Origin: an uncultured Lachnospiraceae bacterium
GTDB lineage: Bacteria > Bacillota > Clostridia > Lachnospirales > Lachnospiraceae
Direction of reading: 5' to 3'
DNA: 64,000 nt
NCBI GenBank assembly: GCA_910587085.1
Contig: CAJUMC010000001.1
Span: forward strand, 146,117-210,116
The translations under genes were made by a program, and so were the position numbers. Shown here piece by piece: positions 51,945 to 61,624 of the stretch (position 1 is its first letter; every line of letters starts with the position of its first letter). Under the pieces are notes generated by a model. The model had not been told where the DNA came from and searched no databases. It saw only the letters and a program-made list of their open reading frames with translations.

Positions 51945-52451
51945 TCAGGAATTGTATTCCCTGTAGCCGACGCGCTCCAGCTTTTCTTTCTTCGCCACAA
52001 CACCGGCCTTCAGCTCCTCCTTATAGGCCTTCAGCTTTTCCAGAATCGAAGCGTCCGATGTTGCAAGAATCTTAGCCGCAAGGATACCGGCGTTTGCTCC
52101 GCCGTCGATTGCCACGGTGGCAACCGGAATGCCGGACGGCATCTGCACAATCGAATAGAGCGAATCCACGCCGCCGAGCGCTTTTGTATGAATCGGCACG
52201 CCGATCACCGGCAGCGGAAAAATCGCCGCAGCCATGCCCGGCAGATGCGCTGCTCCGCCCGCTCCCGCAATAATTACCTGAAAGCCCTTTTCCTCCGCGC
52301 TCTTTGCATATTCAAAAAAAATATCCGGCATCCGGTGCGCGGAAATCACCGTCATCTCATACGAAATCCCAAATTTCTCCAGCATCTCCGCCGCCTTGCT
52401 CATCACCGCAAGATCCGAATCGCTCCCCATCACAATGCCTACTTTTGCCAT
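51945..52451 (-). CDS. purE: N5-carboxyaminoimidazole ribonucleotide mutase PurE
   Basis: A 168-residue class I PurE (step 6 of purine synthesis). Signatures: VGIVMGSDSDLAVMSKAA at the start, ISAHRMPD, and GAGGAAHLPGMAAAIFPLPVIGVP. The start is fixed by MAKVGIVMGSDSD behind GGAGG; the ORF extends into the upstream tandem repeat without support. No other pur gene is adjacent, so it stands apart from a purine operon here. Confidence 0.95.
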   Translation of the reverse strand: MAKVGIVMGSDSDLAVMSKAAEMLEKFGISYEMTVISAHRMPDIFFEYAKSAEEKGFQVIIAGAGGAAHLPGMAAAIFPLPVIGVPIHTKALGGVDSLYSIVQMPSGIPVATVAIDGGANAGILAAKILATSDASILEKLKAYKEELKAGVVAKKEKLERVGYREYNS

Positions 52452-52496
52452 AATCATTCCTCCATTCTGTAATATCATCTGACCGCCTGCATTTCC

Positions 52497-52664
52497 GGTT
52501 CGGCCCAGCCCTCTGCACTTTCTGCCGTCTGTGCTTCTATTCAGTCCAGCCATCTGCACCCTCTGCCGGTTGTGCTTTTATTCGGCCCAGCCATCTGCAC
52601 TTTCTGCCGGCCATGCTTTTATTCAGCCCAGCCGTTTACATCCTCCGCCGGCCATGCTTCCTTC
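52497..52664. repeat. 41-bp tandem repeat, about four copies
   Basis: TGCTT(T/C)TATTC anchors occur at about 52531, 52572, 52613 and 52654, an exact 41-bp period. Each unit includes CAGCC-TCTGCA-TCTGCCGG. It fills the gap between the M29-like gene end and purE. Confidence 0.88.
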
Positions 52665-54767
52665 TCAGGCTCTGCCGCTTCCCGACTGCCCCAGCTCATC
52701 CAGCCCGGCATTCAGCCCCTCCGCGCCCGGAATCACAAAACGCCCGTCCCGGATCAGAACAATCTTCTCTCCACCCGGGCACAGCACCGATATCTCACCG
52801 ATTTCATGATATGGAATCGTAATATCGGTATGACAGTTCAGATATGCCTTTTCAATCTCAGTTTTCCGCAGGATGGATACCTCGTTGTCCCGCGCAATAA
52901 TCTCCTTGCCGTCCGGATTATAGACAGCGTGATCCTCGCTCATGCGGTAACAGGTATCGCCGACCGCAAAATGCGGACCGGTTTTCTCCGCGATCAGAAT
53001 CGGCAGCCTGCTCTGAACGCCGTAATTTTGTCCCATCGCGTAAGCAACCGTATTGGTTCCGATCGCAAACTCGCCGATGGGAAGGGTATCGTGACCATGG
53101 AGAATATTTTCCCGGATCAGACTGCGGTTCTCCTCCTCCGAAGCAAAATTCTCACATCCGTAGCCGGTGATTTTCCCATCCGAAAACACAAGTTCCAGCC
53201 CGCGGTATTCCAGCCCGTTCAGATAAACCCTGCTGACATGCAGCGTTCCGTGCGTACCGGTCAGCAGCGGCGAAGTAAACACCTCTCCCACCGGGATATT
53301 GACATCAGCGGTGCAGTTTTCAAAATTTGTCTGCCGGGCCGGCTCCGTCAGCTCATGCAGCCGGACATACATCTCCGTCCGGTTTCCGCCGGCTCCGCGC
53401 ACATACACCTGCTCCCCCTTGTCAAGCGCGTCAATCAGCACCTGCTGCATGCTCTTATAAGCCTCGTTGTCCAGCGTATTGACCCGAATCGTTTCGCGGA
53501 AAACCGCTTCGAAATTTTCCCCGACGGACGGCAGAGGAAACGCAATAATTGTGAACGAGGTCTCCTCCTGTCTGACAAACTCCTGCGCCATCAGGCTGAT
53601 TTCCCTCGCTGCATCCCGCTGGCATTTTTCTGTCCGCCGGCTGCTTTGCACCGCCTCCTTTTTGTTGACCGGGACAAACTCCGGCTCTCCGAACACCTCA
53701 ACCACCGCCGGGCCGGCAAACGCCGCATACTCCGGCTGATAGCGCAGAAATGCCGCCCTGGATGCCCGGACGGATGCCTTCTGCATCCGCCGGTCAAAAA
53801 ACAGCGCCCTGTCATTTTTGTGATCGTACTCATACTGCGGATTTGCACTCACTGCAAAATAGCCGTCTTTCCGCCCGTAGCCGCGCAGCGCAAGATTCGA
53901 GGGTGCCCGGTGTATCGTCAGGCGCTTTCCCTGGCTCTGAAACGTCTCCGCAGCAAACCGGATCATCCGCTCAAAGCCGATCACGTACCGGATATTCACG
54001 ATGCCTTTTGCGGAAAAGTCCGCCCCCATCGTCTCAAAACCGCGGATGTAGCCATCAGTGTAGGTGTCTGCCATATTGCGCACCTCTGTCTCCGGCAGCG
54101 AATTTAAATACGCAGCAAGCCGAAGCTCGTTTTCGGTAATGTATTCCCCGAAATAATAGAGATAGCGCAGATCGCTCAGATCCGATTCCATAATAATATC
54201 GACGGCAAACGACCAGGTCGGATCCTGTTTTTCCCTCGCGCGCGCAAGCTTGAAGTCCTCCATATAGTCATGGACATAATAGTACAGGGCCTCCCGCACT
54301 TCCTTCCCCGTGCCTTCATCCTCCGCCTCAAAACAGTTGTACAGCTCGATCAGCAGCTCCATGCCCGCCGTCATGCCGGCCAGCCTGCCCTCAAAGGCAC
54401 AGGCCGTCAGACTGCGCAGCTCCGAATAAACAGCCGACAGCAGCCTGCCGTATTTCTTACCAAGCCGTTTCACCGCATAAGCGGGATTGCCGTAGCTGTC
54501 CCCGTAATGCTCCGGAAGAATATCCTCATACAGCGCAAAATTGATCCGCTGCAGTTCCTGTAAGCTTAGCTTGTAAAGTTTTCCAGAAACTACAAGCTCT
54601 GCTACGTCCGTCAGCTGTTTTACAAATTTTGACATTTCAATAAAATAGTCCCGGAGCGGCTCACGCACGCTCTCTTCGGAAGGAATCAGAGCAATCCGCT
54701 CACGCGCCAGCTCATACCGCTCACGGATTTCATTGTTTTCCTCCTGCAAAATTTCCAGTATCTTCAT
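52665..54767 (-). CDS. Large protein with M29-like aminopeptidase C-terminal half
   Basis: A 700-residue protein. From about residue 400 it follows the M29 (AmpS/PepS) metalloaminopeptidase pattern: NIPVGEVFTSP and LPIGEFAIGTNTVAYAM with metal-binding Glu, EKTGPHFAVGDTCY with His, and SEDHAVYNPDGKE with the last ligands. The first ~330 residues are helical and of unknown function; ordinary M29 enzymes are about 400 residues, so this is an extended family. The start at 54767 follows GGAG; cytoplasmic. The exact substrate is unknown. Confidence 0.75.
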   Translation of the reverse strand: MKILEILQEENNEIRERYELARERIALIPSEESVREPLRDYFIEMSKFVKQLTDVAELVVSGKLYKLSLQELQRINFALYEDILPEHYGDSYGNPAYAVKRLGKKYGRLLSAVYSELRSLTACAFEGRLAGMTAGMELLIELYNCFEAEDEGTGKEVREALYYYVHDYMEDFKLARAREKQDPTWSFAVDIIMESDLSDLRYLYYFGEYITENELRLAAYLNSLPETEVRNMADTYTDGYIRGFETMGADFSAKGIVNIRYVIGFERMIRFAAETFQSQGKRLTIHRAPSNLALRGYGRKDGYFAVSANPQYEYDHKNDRALFFDRRMQKASVRASRAAFLRYQPEYAAFAGPAVVEVFGEPEFVPVNKKEAVQSSRRTEKCQRDAAREISLMAQEFVRQEETSFTIIAFPLPSVGENFEAVFRETIRVNTLDNEAYKSMQQVLIDALDKGEQVYVRGAGGNRTEMYVRLHELTEPARQTNFENCTADVNIPVGEVFTSPLLTGTHGTLHVSRVYLNGLEYRGLELVFSDGKITGYGCENFASEEENRSLIRENILHGHDTLPIGEFAIGTNTVAYAMGQNYGVQSRLPILIAEKTGPHFAVGDTCYRMSEDHAVYNPDGKEIIARDNEVSILRKTEIEKAYLNCHTDITIPYHEIGEISVLCPGGEKIVLIRDGRFVIPGAEGLNAGLDELGQSGSGRA

Positions 54768-54981
54768 AACACTCCGCCTCCATGCTGCCGGCACGGCAGC
54801 CCGCGCCGACGCAGTCTTCCGCTGCCGTTTTTCCGATTATCCGATTCTGCCGCTTCCGGTCCCGCTTCCGCCTCTGCTGCCGTTCCCGTCTCCGCCTTTG
54901 CTGCTGTTCCCGCCTCTGCTGCCGGTTCTGTTTCTGCCGGCCGCATGCCGGGCGCTGTTCGTTTTCCTCGGAAAACTCTTA

Positions 54982-55574
54982 TTATCGCCGCAGCTTTCCG
55001 TTTTCTACATTTTTCTCGATCAGAGCCCTTGCATAATCCCAGAGCTGCTCCGAACCGGCGTGCGTCTGTCCGTTGCGCCGGTAAACCTGCTCCGCCGCAA
55101 TTCCATGTCCTCCCAGGAACGCCCGCCGGACGCGTCATTCAGCATAAGGGGCTGAACCCGATCCAGCGTCCGCGCAAATTTTGCTTCTGCCGTCTCACCC
55201 GTTTCAAATTCTTCCCAGAGCGCCCTCAGCCTTTCTCCCTGATCCTCCGGCAGCATTCCGTACAGGCGCTTTGCGGCCTCTGACTCCCGCGCTGCTTTCG
55301 TCTCATGCCCCGCCTCATCATAAGCGTATGTATCTCCCGCATCAATCTCTATGACATCATGAAACAGCACCATCGTGACCGTCTTCAGCAGATCGATCTC
55401 CCCGTTCGCGTATTCCCCGAGCAGCAGGCACATTACAGCAAGATGCCAGGAATGTTCCGCATCGTTTTCCCTCCGGTCCGCACTTGCCAGATAAGTCTGA
55501 CGCCACACGCTTTTACTCCTGTCCAGTTCCAGCAGAAAATCCATCTGCTGCTGCAGTCTGTTGCTTATCGCCAT
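54982..55574 (-). pseudogene. HD-domain phosphohydrolase (YfbR/HDDC2-like) with one-base frameshift
   Basis: The first 150 residues are a normal HD-domain 5'-nucleotidase-like enzyme: DAEHSWHLAVMCLL, LFHDVIEIDAGDTYAYD, PLMLNDASGGRSWE. At about 55113 the frame breaks. As written it ends at 55020 with unrelated residues, but shifting by one base restores the family C-terminus (HGIAAEQVYRRNGQTHAGSE, QLWDYARALIEKNVENGKLR) up to a TAA at 54982. Either a real deletion has inactivated or trimmed the enzyme, or the sequence has an error at this point. Confidence 0.8.
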
Positions 55575-55656
55575 GTTCGCATTTCTCCCTTCTGTATGAC
55601 GCTCCGCCTGTTCTTTGGACGGTTTTCCCGTATTCTGCCGCGCCTTCTCCGTCGGG

Positions 55657-56022
55657 CTACAGCAGCCCCGTCAGGTACAGCGCAATCAGCGCTACCAGCA
55701 ATAATCCGCTGACCGCCATGCCGAATACGGGATGAAGATACCGGATATCCCGCTCCCGGAGGCTACGCGCACCGAGATAAAATCCAATGGCAGCCACCAG
55801 AAGACAGCCGATCCCGATATAGCCGACGACAATGCCCGCCGCTCCCTTAGCAATTCCGGACATAACCGAGGCCGTCACAAAGCCGGCAAGCGACAGAAGC
55901 GACAGAACCATGGAAATCACACCCCTCTTTGATCGCTTCTTCCCCTGAAAATTGAGATTCGTTTTTTTGAACCGTTTCTTATCCTTTTTGCCCTCCAGAC
56001 CTTGCCGCATCGTTCCCCTCAT
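55657..56022 (-). CDS. Small membrane protein with basic N-terminus
   Basis: A 121-residue protein with about 35 Lys/Arg-rich cytoplasmic residues (KKDKKRFKKTNLNF, KKRSKRG) followed by three hydrophobic helices. It resembles the DUF6142-type proteins of Clostridia, whose role is unknown; I am not certain of the family. The start may be the first or the fifth codon. Confidence 0.7.
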   Translation of the reverse strand: MRGTMRQGLEGKKDKKRFKKTNLNFQGKKRSKRGVISMVLSLLSLAGFVTASVMSGIAKGAAGIVVGYIGIGCLLVAAIGFYLGARSLRERDIRYLHPVFGMAVSGLLLVALIALYLTGLL

Positions 56023-56167
56023 TCCGCCAGCCGGCTTATATTATTCGGCACATTTCGTGCGCAGTTATCCTCTGCCTCCGCATTTTCCGGCAGCTGCTGC
56101 ATGTTTTCCCCAGTGCCCGCCTTATATCTTCGAGGTACGCCGCCGTGCTTCTTTGGTGTCCGTCTCA

Positions 56168-56710
56168 TTACTTTCCATGCACACCGGTCGGCCGCCTTTC
56201 CGCTTCCCGTCCCATGCTGCATTTTCTGCCAGCTGTCCGCACCTTTCTTTTTCCCTTGTGACCGGCCCGCAGCATCAGCCATACCCGCAGAAAAAGATAA
56301 CCCAGCACGCCCCCGATCGTATTCAGAAACAGGTCGTCGACATCGAAGGTTCCCACCTTATATACAAGCTGTATCGTTTCGACCAGCAGACTGAACCCAA
56401 ATGTGGCAAAAAGAATTTTCCAGAACCGCAGCAGTCCGCCCCAGAGCACAGGCAGAAAAAATCCGAACGGCACAAAAGCAGCAACATTTCCTACCAGATT
56501 GAGAAGCACTACCTTCATTCCCAGCTGAGCACGGTAGTTGTAGAACCGTTTGATCTCCCGAAACAGCACCAGATTATAACGGTATTCTCTGGTATTGTCC
56601 GCCCTCCCGTAGCTCTCACTGAAAAACAGAAGATACAGCAGTACAAAAAGATATATGATAAAAAGCAGCTGGCTTGCGGCGCGCTGCCAGCCGGACACGG
56701 AATTTTTCAC
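56168..56710 (-). CDS. VanZ family protein
   Basis: A 180-residue membrane protein of the VanZ-like family, with four to five helices. Landmarks: LLNLVGNVAAFVPFGFFLP (near 70), FSLLVETIQLVYKVGTFDVD (near 105) and DDLFLNTIGGVLGY (near 125). VanZ proteins are linked to teicoplanin tolerance in some hosts, but most members are uncharacterised. A basic tail of about 30 residues follows. Confidence 0.88.
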   Translation of the reverse strand: MKNSVSGWQRAASQLLFIIYLFVLLYLLFFSESYGRADNTREYRYNLVLFREIKRFYNYRAQLGMKVVLLNLVGNVAAFVPFGFFLPVLWGGLLRFWKILFATFGFSLLVETIQLVYKVGTFDVDDLFLNTIGGVLGYLFLRVWLMLRAGHKGKRKVRTAGRKCSMGREAERRPTGVHGK

Positions 56711-56842
56711 TCAAACCTCTTTTCCAATCTCTCTGATTTATTTCCCTCCAGTGTGCATGGAATATTTATTCCCGAAAACCAGGCAGGCCATTCCCGGCCG
56801 GATTCGGTTTCCGGTAAAATTGTTTCCGCCCGAATACACGCT

Positions 56843-57060
56843 GCGCAAGATCCGATTTTCCGCCGGATATAATCTCGTCCGATACTGTCCTGCGCAAGAT
56901 CCGATTTTCCGCCGGATGTAATCTCGTCCGATACCATCCTGCGCAAGATCAACTTTCCGCCGGATATAATCTCGTCCGATACTGTCCTGCGCAAGATCCG
57001 ATTTTCCGCCGGATGTAATTTCGTCCGATACCATCCTGCGCAAGATCCGCTTTCCCGCCT
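56843..57060. repeat. 49-bp tandem repeat, five copies
   Basis: GCGCAAG anchors at 56843, 56892, 56941, 56989 and 57038. Neighbouring copies alternate at two positions (GATATAAT/GATGTAAT and ACTGT/CCATC), so the block grew as 97-98 bp dimers. Because 49 is not a multiple of three, false reading frames run through it. It occupies most of the gap between the surface protein and the VanZ gene (56711-57269). Confidence 0.92.
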
Positions 57061-57269
57061 GGCCGTATCGGCTGGATTCTGTTTCCAGACTGATTATACT
57101 ATGGCGCACCGACAATTTCAAGGCCGGTTGAACCTGCAGCGGATAGTTTTTTCCCAACCGCCCGATGTATGGAAAAATACAGGCCTCCTGCGGCAAAAGC
57201 AAAATCCCGCGGAGGAGGTGCTGCCCTCCTCCGCGGAATCCCGAATATGCACGTTCTGAGCTTCTGCGC

Positions 57270-59915
57270 CTAATCCGATATTGCAAAATAATATGTGCTT
57301 GTATTCAGTGTTGCTCGGTTGCCGTTAATATCAACAATGCTGTTTTCATTAATATTGAACCGCAGCGTCTTTGACGTAAGGGTCGGCACTTCGCTGAGGA
57401 TGATATAAATCATATTCCCGCTCGCATAGCCCTCGCCGGAAATCGATCTTCCGGTTGAATCAATTGCCGTGATCCGGATGCTTCCGGTTACTTCCTCGGA
57501 CATGGTCATCATGATCGTCTGACCCTGCAGCCGGTTTGCGCGTGCCGTCGGCGGCGTATTCTCAACCGCCTGGAAGGTCATGTGATGCTCGGTCATCGGC
57601 CCGTAGGCGCCGCTGTAGCCCTTGATGTTCTGCATAACAAGCTCATAAGTGCTGATTGCGTCGTCGGTAAAAGCGCCGCCGGCAAATGTAAGTTCAACAA
57701 CAGCTCTGCTGTCCATCTGCGTCTGAATGGAAGCCGCAATCGGCACAATCTTGGCGCCGTTTGCCCTCAGTACATAATAATTTGTAACTTCCTCCGCGCT
57801 TGCAAAATCAAGCTTATTCTCAAAGGTCAGGCGGATCACCGATTTATCGTTGATATCCTGCTCAATTATCGACGGCGGCGGAAGCTCGTTGAAACTGCTT
57901 CCGTTCTTGCTGACGGAAACTACCCGGCCGCCGGAAACATTGTCCAGCCTGTCTGTAACCAGTCCGGCCGGCAGCGTCACCGTGAAATCCCCCTCGGACT
58001 GAAGCATCTCGTCCGACAGGACATAAGTCACGCTCTCGCCCTCAATCTTTGCATCAACCACGTTCGGCTGTATCGTCATGATCTCGCCGCGCGTCGTCTT
58101 CACCCGGATCGCAAACAGCGGATTGAATACCGCATCGGCAATTTCCTTGTTCCAGGTAAGCACCAGTCTGCTCACATTCATGCCGCCGAAGGTGCCGTTC
58201 ACAAGCTCGGCCGTCATCAGCTGCGGCGCCGTGGTATCCATCGTGAAATCAACCGTGCGCACCACCTTGGTATCCGTCAGGGAGCCGTTGTAATTGTACC
58301 AGTTGCTGAACTCGATCAGCTGAGGTCCCGTTTTGTTCTGATAGGAGTACGGAATCTCATACCGCACTACCTTCATATTACTGGAATCGACGATTCCCGC
58401 ATTCGACTCGTTCCCGAACCGCGCAACGCCAGGCCACTGAATCGGCGAATCAAAGGTTGCCTGGAGCTCAGTCTTCGAAATGCGCTCCACCTTGACAATC
58501 GACGCTACAGCCTTTGTATTTGCATCCGTGCGCACATATACCCTCTGCAGCAGCGAGCTTGTCGTATTGCCCGAAAGGTCGCAGATTCCCCTGAGACTGA
58601 CGATTACAGCCAAGGAGCGGTTTGATGTTATCCCCTCCAGATCAATGACAAGGGACTTCTTATCCTCGCTCAGCTTGTAATTGGACGGATCTCTCAGATA
58701 GCTCAGCAGGGCGACATCGGTCGTGTTCGACACGCTCTCCACTGTCATGTGGGAGATATCCAGCGCCTCATTAAAATTGATGCTGCTGAACCAGCCGTTG
58801 TAGCCGACCGTTGTTCCCGAATATACCGGGCCGGTCGTGTCCTTCAGGCGAAGAACCTCCGCGTACTGCTCAAACGGCACTCCTTCCGAGGTAACCACCT
58901 TGCTCGAAACAACGACGGAGTAGGTTCCGCTGAAGCTGCCGGAGCTGTTCAGCGTCAGCGTCTTCATATCTGCAGAAAGGCTCGGCGAGAGCGTTCCGAA
59001 ATCGCCGGCCCCCTCATCTCTTCCGATAATGACCGTGCCAGCCGCCAGCTTTCCACCGCTGATAACACTGCTTCTTCTGACCGGTCGATCAAAGGAAATC
59101 TGCAGCTCCTGGCTGCCGACCATAACAGCGGAAAGCACCTTCGGACCGTTTGCCGGAAGCGGCGCAGGCGTCGAGGTTGGCGTAGGTGTCGGAGCTAAGG
59201 AAGGAGACGGCACAGGCGTCGGGGACGGAAGCGGCTTCGACGTCGGCGCAGGGGTAGACGTCGGAAGCGGCTTTTTCGTCACATGGAAATACAGACGGTC
59301 AACCGCCGGATTGTCCGCGCGCATGGCGTCCGCCTCGTCCACGCCCACGCGCACCTCGATCACCGCAAAACCCTCCTTCTTGGCGGTCACAACGCCGGAG
59401 CTGACCGTCGCGATATTTTCATCCCACGAGATCCAGAACACCTTATCCGTTGTATTGGACGGGGTCGGCTTTTTCTTGATCGAAAACTTCTCGCCGACAT
59501 AGATTGTCTGCGCGTTGCCCTCGTTCCGCTTCGCGTTCGTAATCTCGATTTTCGTGCACGCAACCCGCCGGCGCACAGTTACCGAACACTCCAGCAGCTG
59601 AGTCGTTTTATTTTGATATGTAATCGTACATTTGACGGTCGTCGTACCCGGGCTTACCGGCGTGACAAGACCGTTCTGATCCACTTTTGCTATCGTTGCG
59701 CGATTCACCTTCCAGGACACGGATTTCACCTTGGAGGTGTCCACATTCTCCACCTTCAGCCGGTATGTCGTGCCCGTAAATACGGTTATTTTTTCGGCAT
59801 TTAGCGACGGCCCGGCCGCCTTTGCTGTCAGCGTATCTGAAAAATGTCCCAGCAGCGGTAGCGCTAGGCAGAAAATAATCAGAAACGCAAGCAGCCTTGA
59901 CTGCTTTCTCCTCAT
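57270..59915 (-). CDS. Secreted Ig-like (Big_2) surface protein
   Basis: An 881-residue exported protein. A signal peptide covers residues 1-33 (RLLAFLIIFCLALPLLGHF, cleavage near AKAA). One or two Big_2-type domains follow (about 38-200). A proline-threonine-serine linker (about 212-250) then leads to a long beta-rich region of repeated Ig/SbsA-like domains (250-881, each with a LTWNKEI or ISFDRPV-type edge strand). There is no LPXTG or SLH anchor at the end, so it may be released or bound through its domains. The start at 59915 follows AGAGG; codons upstream do not form a signal peptide. Confidence 0.85.
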   Translation of the reverse strand: MRRKQSRLLAFLIIFCLALPLLGHFSDTLTAKAAGPSLNAEKITVFTGTTYRLKVENVDTSKVKSVSWKVNRATIAKVDQNGLVTPVSPGTTTVKCTITYQNKTTQLLECSVTVRRRVACTKIEITNAKRNEGNAQTIYVGEKFSIKKKPTPSNTTDKVFWISWDENIATVSSGVVTAKKEGFAVIEVRVGVDEADAMRADNPAVDRLYFHVTKKPLPTSTPAPTSKPLPSPTPVPSPSLAPTPTPTSTPAPLPANGPKVLSAVMVGSQELQISFDRPVRRSSVISGGKLAAGTVIIGRDEGAGDFGTLSPSLSADMKTLTLNSSGSFSGTYSVVVSSKVVTSEGVPFEQYAEVLRLKDTTGPVYSGTTVGYNGWFSSINFNEALDISHMTVESVSNTTDVALLSYLRDPSNYKLSEDKKSLVIDLEGITSNRSLAVIVSLRGICDLSGNTTSSLLQRVYVRTDANTKAVASIVKVERISKTELQATFDSPIQWPGVARFGNESNAGIVDSSNMKVVRYEIPYSYQNKTGPQLIEFSNWYNYNGSLTDTKVVRTVDFTMDTTAPQLMTAELVNGTFGGMNVSRLVLTWNKEIADAVFNPLFAIRVKTTRGEIMTIQPNVVDAKIEGESVTYVLSDEMLQSEGDFTVTLPAGLVTDRLDNVSGGRVVSVSKNGSSFNELPPPSIIEQDINDKSVIRLTFENKLDFASAEEVTNYYVLRANGAKIVPIAASIQTQMDSRAVVELTFAGGAFTDDAISTYELVMQNIKGYSGAYGPMTEHHMTFQAVENTPPTARANRLQGQTIMMTMSEEVTGSIRITAIDSTGRSISGEGYASGNMIYIILSEVPTLTSKTLRFNINENSIVDINGNRATLNTSTYYFAISD

Positions 59916-60012
59916 TCCATACCTCTTTTCTGCGCCGGTCTTCCTTTTCCCGGTCCGCGTTCCGGCGCTGCCGCAGACCTGCTCCCCGGAGGCATCTGCC
60001 CCCATCATACGG

Positions 60013-60030
60013 CTTATATTATAATATAAG
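60013..60030. other. Perfect 18-bp palindrome upstream of the surface protein gene
   Basis: CTTATATTATAATATAAG is fully self-complementary. TTGACA lies three bases upstream of it on the minus strand, but no -10 stands at the right distance. It may be a regulator site. The rest of the 60040-60450 gap shows nothing I can support. Confidence 0.45.
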
Positions 60031-60450
60031 TTTGTCAAAGCTTGGGTAGAAATATTACATTTTTATTACAGGTGGATAACGAAACCAAACATGCAGACAT
60101 TGCAGCGGAGAAATTAAAGATTACGGGGATATAAAGGGAAGAGGAATCCTCAGGGGATTAATGTTTCAGATGTCTGGCCGGACATTTATCCGGCACGATA
60201 CAAAAGCACTAAAATCTGGAGTTGTAATGAGCTATCTGTTAAATTACTCTATCGAATGATTTCCATGTCCGCCGCTGAAAACGATGCGGTTTTTGATCCG
60301 TGCCTGTTACCGGAGGAAGTGATCGAACTGTTGTTTGGTCTGCCCTTCAGATTTCTCTTCGGTTTTCAGCCGTATCCCGGAATAAACGGACAGCGCAGGA
60401 TATATCATAATCTAAGCCATATCATTCTGCAAAAGGCTGATATCTATTTT

Positions 60451-60477
60451 AAAAAACGCCGCGGTTTCCCGCGGCGT
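60451..60477 (-). terminator. Terminator of the rplJ-rplL unit
   Basis: On the minus strand ACGCCGCGG, loop GAAA, CCGCGGCGT, then a T-run. It lies 20 bases after the rplL stop. Confidence 0.93.
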
Positions 60478-60497
60478 CCGTTCCGTTCCATGCCCGA

Positions 60498-60863
60498 TTA
60501 TTTCAGCGTAACCTTTGCGCCTACCTCCTCAAGCTTCTTCTTGATCTCCTCAGCCTCATCCTTGGAGATCGCCTCCTTGAGCACCTTCGGAGCGCCGTCT
60601 ACGGCATCCTTTGCTTCCTTGAGGCCAAGGCCGGTTACCTCACGGACAACCTTGATAACCTTAACCTTCTCTGCGCCGATCTCGGTCAGCTCTACGTTGA
60701 ACTCGGTCTTCTCTTCAGCCTCTGCCGCTGCCGGGCCCGTTGCTGTAACAACAACGCCTGCCGCTGCGCTGACGCCGAACTCCTCCTCGCAAGCCTTTAC
60801 TAAATCGTTGAGCGCTAATACGGTCATGCCCTTAATCGCATCAATAAATTCCTGTGTCGTCAT
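60498..60863 (-). CDS. rplL: 50S ribosomal protein L7/L12
   Basis: 121 residues: an N-terminal dimer helix (MTTQEFIDAIKGMTVLALND), an Ala/Glu hinge (residues 36-52), and the C-terminal factor-binding domain with KTEFNVELTEIGAEKVKVIK and GLGLKEAKDAVDGAPKVLKE. It recruits translation factors to the ribosome stalk. It follows rplJ. Confidence 0.98.
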   Translation of the reverse strand: MTTQEFIDAIKGMTVLALNDLVKACEEEFGVSAAAGVVVTATGPAAAEAEEKTEFNVELTEIGAEKVKVIKVVREVTGLGLKEAKDAVDGAPKVLKEAISKDEAEEIKKKLEEVGAKVTLK

Positions 60864-60944
60864 TTTATTTGCCTCCGTTTCATATTTTTTATTTTTATGC
60901 CCGCTTATGCTGCAGGCCTTCCGGGAATCCCCGGATTCCGGTAT

Positions 60945-61439
60945 TTATGCCGCTTCGCCGTTCTTCTCGGCAATCTGCTTAAGCACACGCGCGAGATTGG
61001 TAATCGGGGACTGCAGGCTTCCGAGAAGCCTCGAAATAAGCGTTTCTCTGGACGGGATGGATGCGATTACCTGGATGCCCTTCGCATCGTAGTAGGTTCC
61101 CTCCACCACGCCGGACTTGAACTCAAGCCGGTCACAGGTCTTCGCAAACTCTGCAAGCACTCTTGCCGGTGCGGTTGCATCGTCAATGCCGAATGCAACG
61201 GCGGTCGGTCCCTCCAGATCCTTGTCAAGCTGAGCGAAATCGCTTCCCTCGAAGGCTCTCTTGAGATATGTGTTCTTGTAGACCTTGTACACAACGCCGG
61301 CCTCTCTCAGAGACCTGCGGAGACGGGTATCCTCCTCCACGGTGAGACCGCGGTAATCGACGATAACCGCTGAGCTCGCCTTTTCGGCGTATTCCTTGAT
61401 CTCGCTGATGATCGGCTGCTTTAACTCAACCTTTGCCAT
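60945..61439 (-). CDS. rplJ: 50S ribosomal protein L10
   Basis: 164 residues; MAKVELKQPIISEIKEYAEK then VIVDYRGLTVEEDTRLR, the standard L10 beginning. It carries L7/L12 on the stalk. It is preceded by an L10 leader and a terminator-like hairpin, by which excess L10 with L12 limits its own expression. The start at 61439 follows AGGAGG; the ORF begins three codons earlier without reason. Confidence 0.97.
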   Translation of the reverse strand: MAKVELKQPIISEIKEYAEKASSAVIVDYRGLTVEEDTRLRRSLREAGVVYKVYKNTYLKRAFEGSDFAQLDKDLEGPTAVAFGIDDATAPARVLAEFAKTCDRLEFKSGVVEGTYYDAKGIQVIASIPSRETLISRLLGSLQSPITNLARVLKQIAEKNGEAA

Positions 61440-61477
61440 TTTGTACACCTCCTTATCAGATTCTGCGTCATAAGGAT

Positions 61478-61624
61478 AAAAAAACTGCCCCCTGCATAGA
61501 CAGGGGGCAGCGAAATCGTCAGTTCAAACGAGCATTATCCCTCGGCAGGCGGACTTCCTTACGCCGTAACTACGGCACCTGCTGTCTTCGGCAGTTTTGC
61601 TGCCGCTTTCGCGACAGCTTTTGT
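61478..61624 (-). promoter_or_regulatory. Ribosomal L10 leader with attenuator hairpin
   Basis: The transcript between the promoter and rplJ contains the L10-leader landmarks GACAGCAGGTGCC and CCTGCCGAGGG (about 61536-61581), then a perfect ten-pair hairpin (CTGCCCCCTG at 61485-61510) followed by seven T. L10-L12 binding to the upstream part is known to regulate rplJL. Confidence 0.85.

Noticed and set aside
56738..57286. Minus-strand frames of 95 and 182 codons
   Set aside because: They are the 49-bp repeat read in different frames, with no ribosome site.
60256..61092. 278-codon plus-strand frame opposite rplL/rplJ
   Set aside because: It is the antisense shadow of the ribosomal genes.
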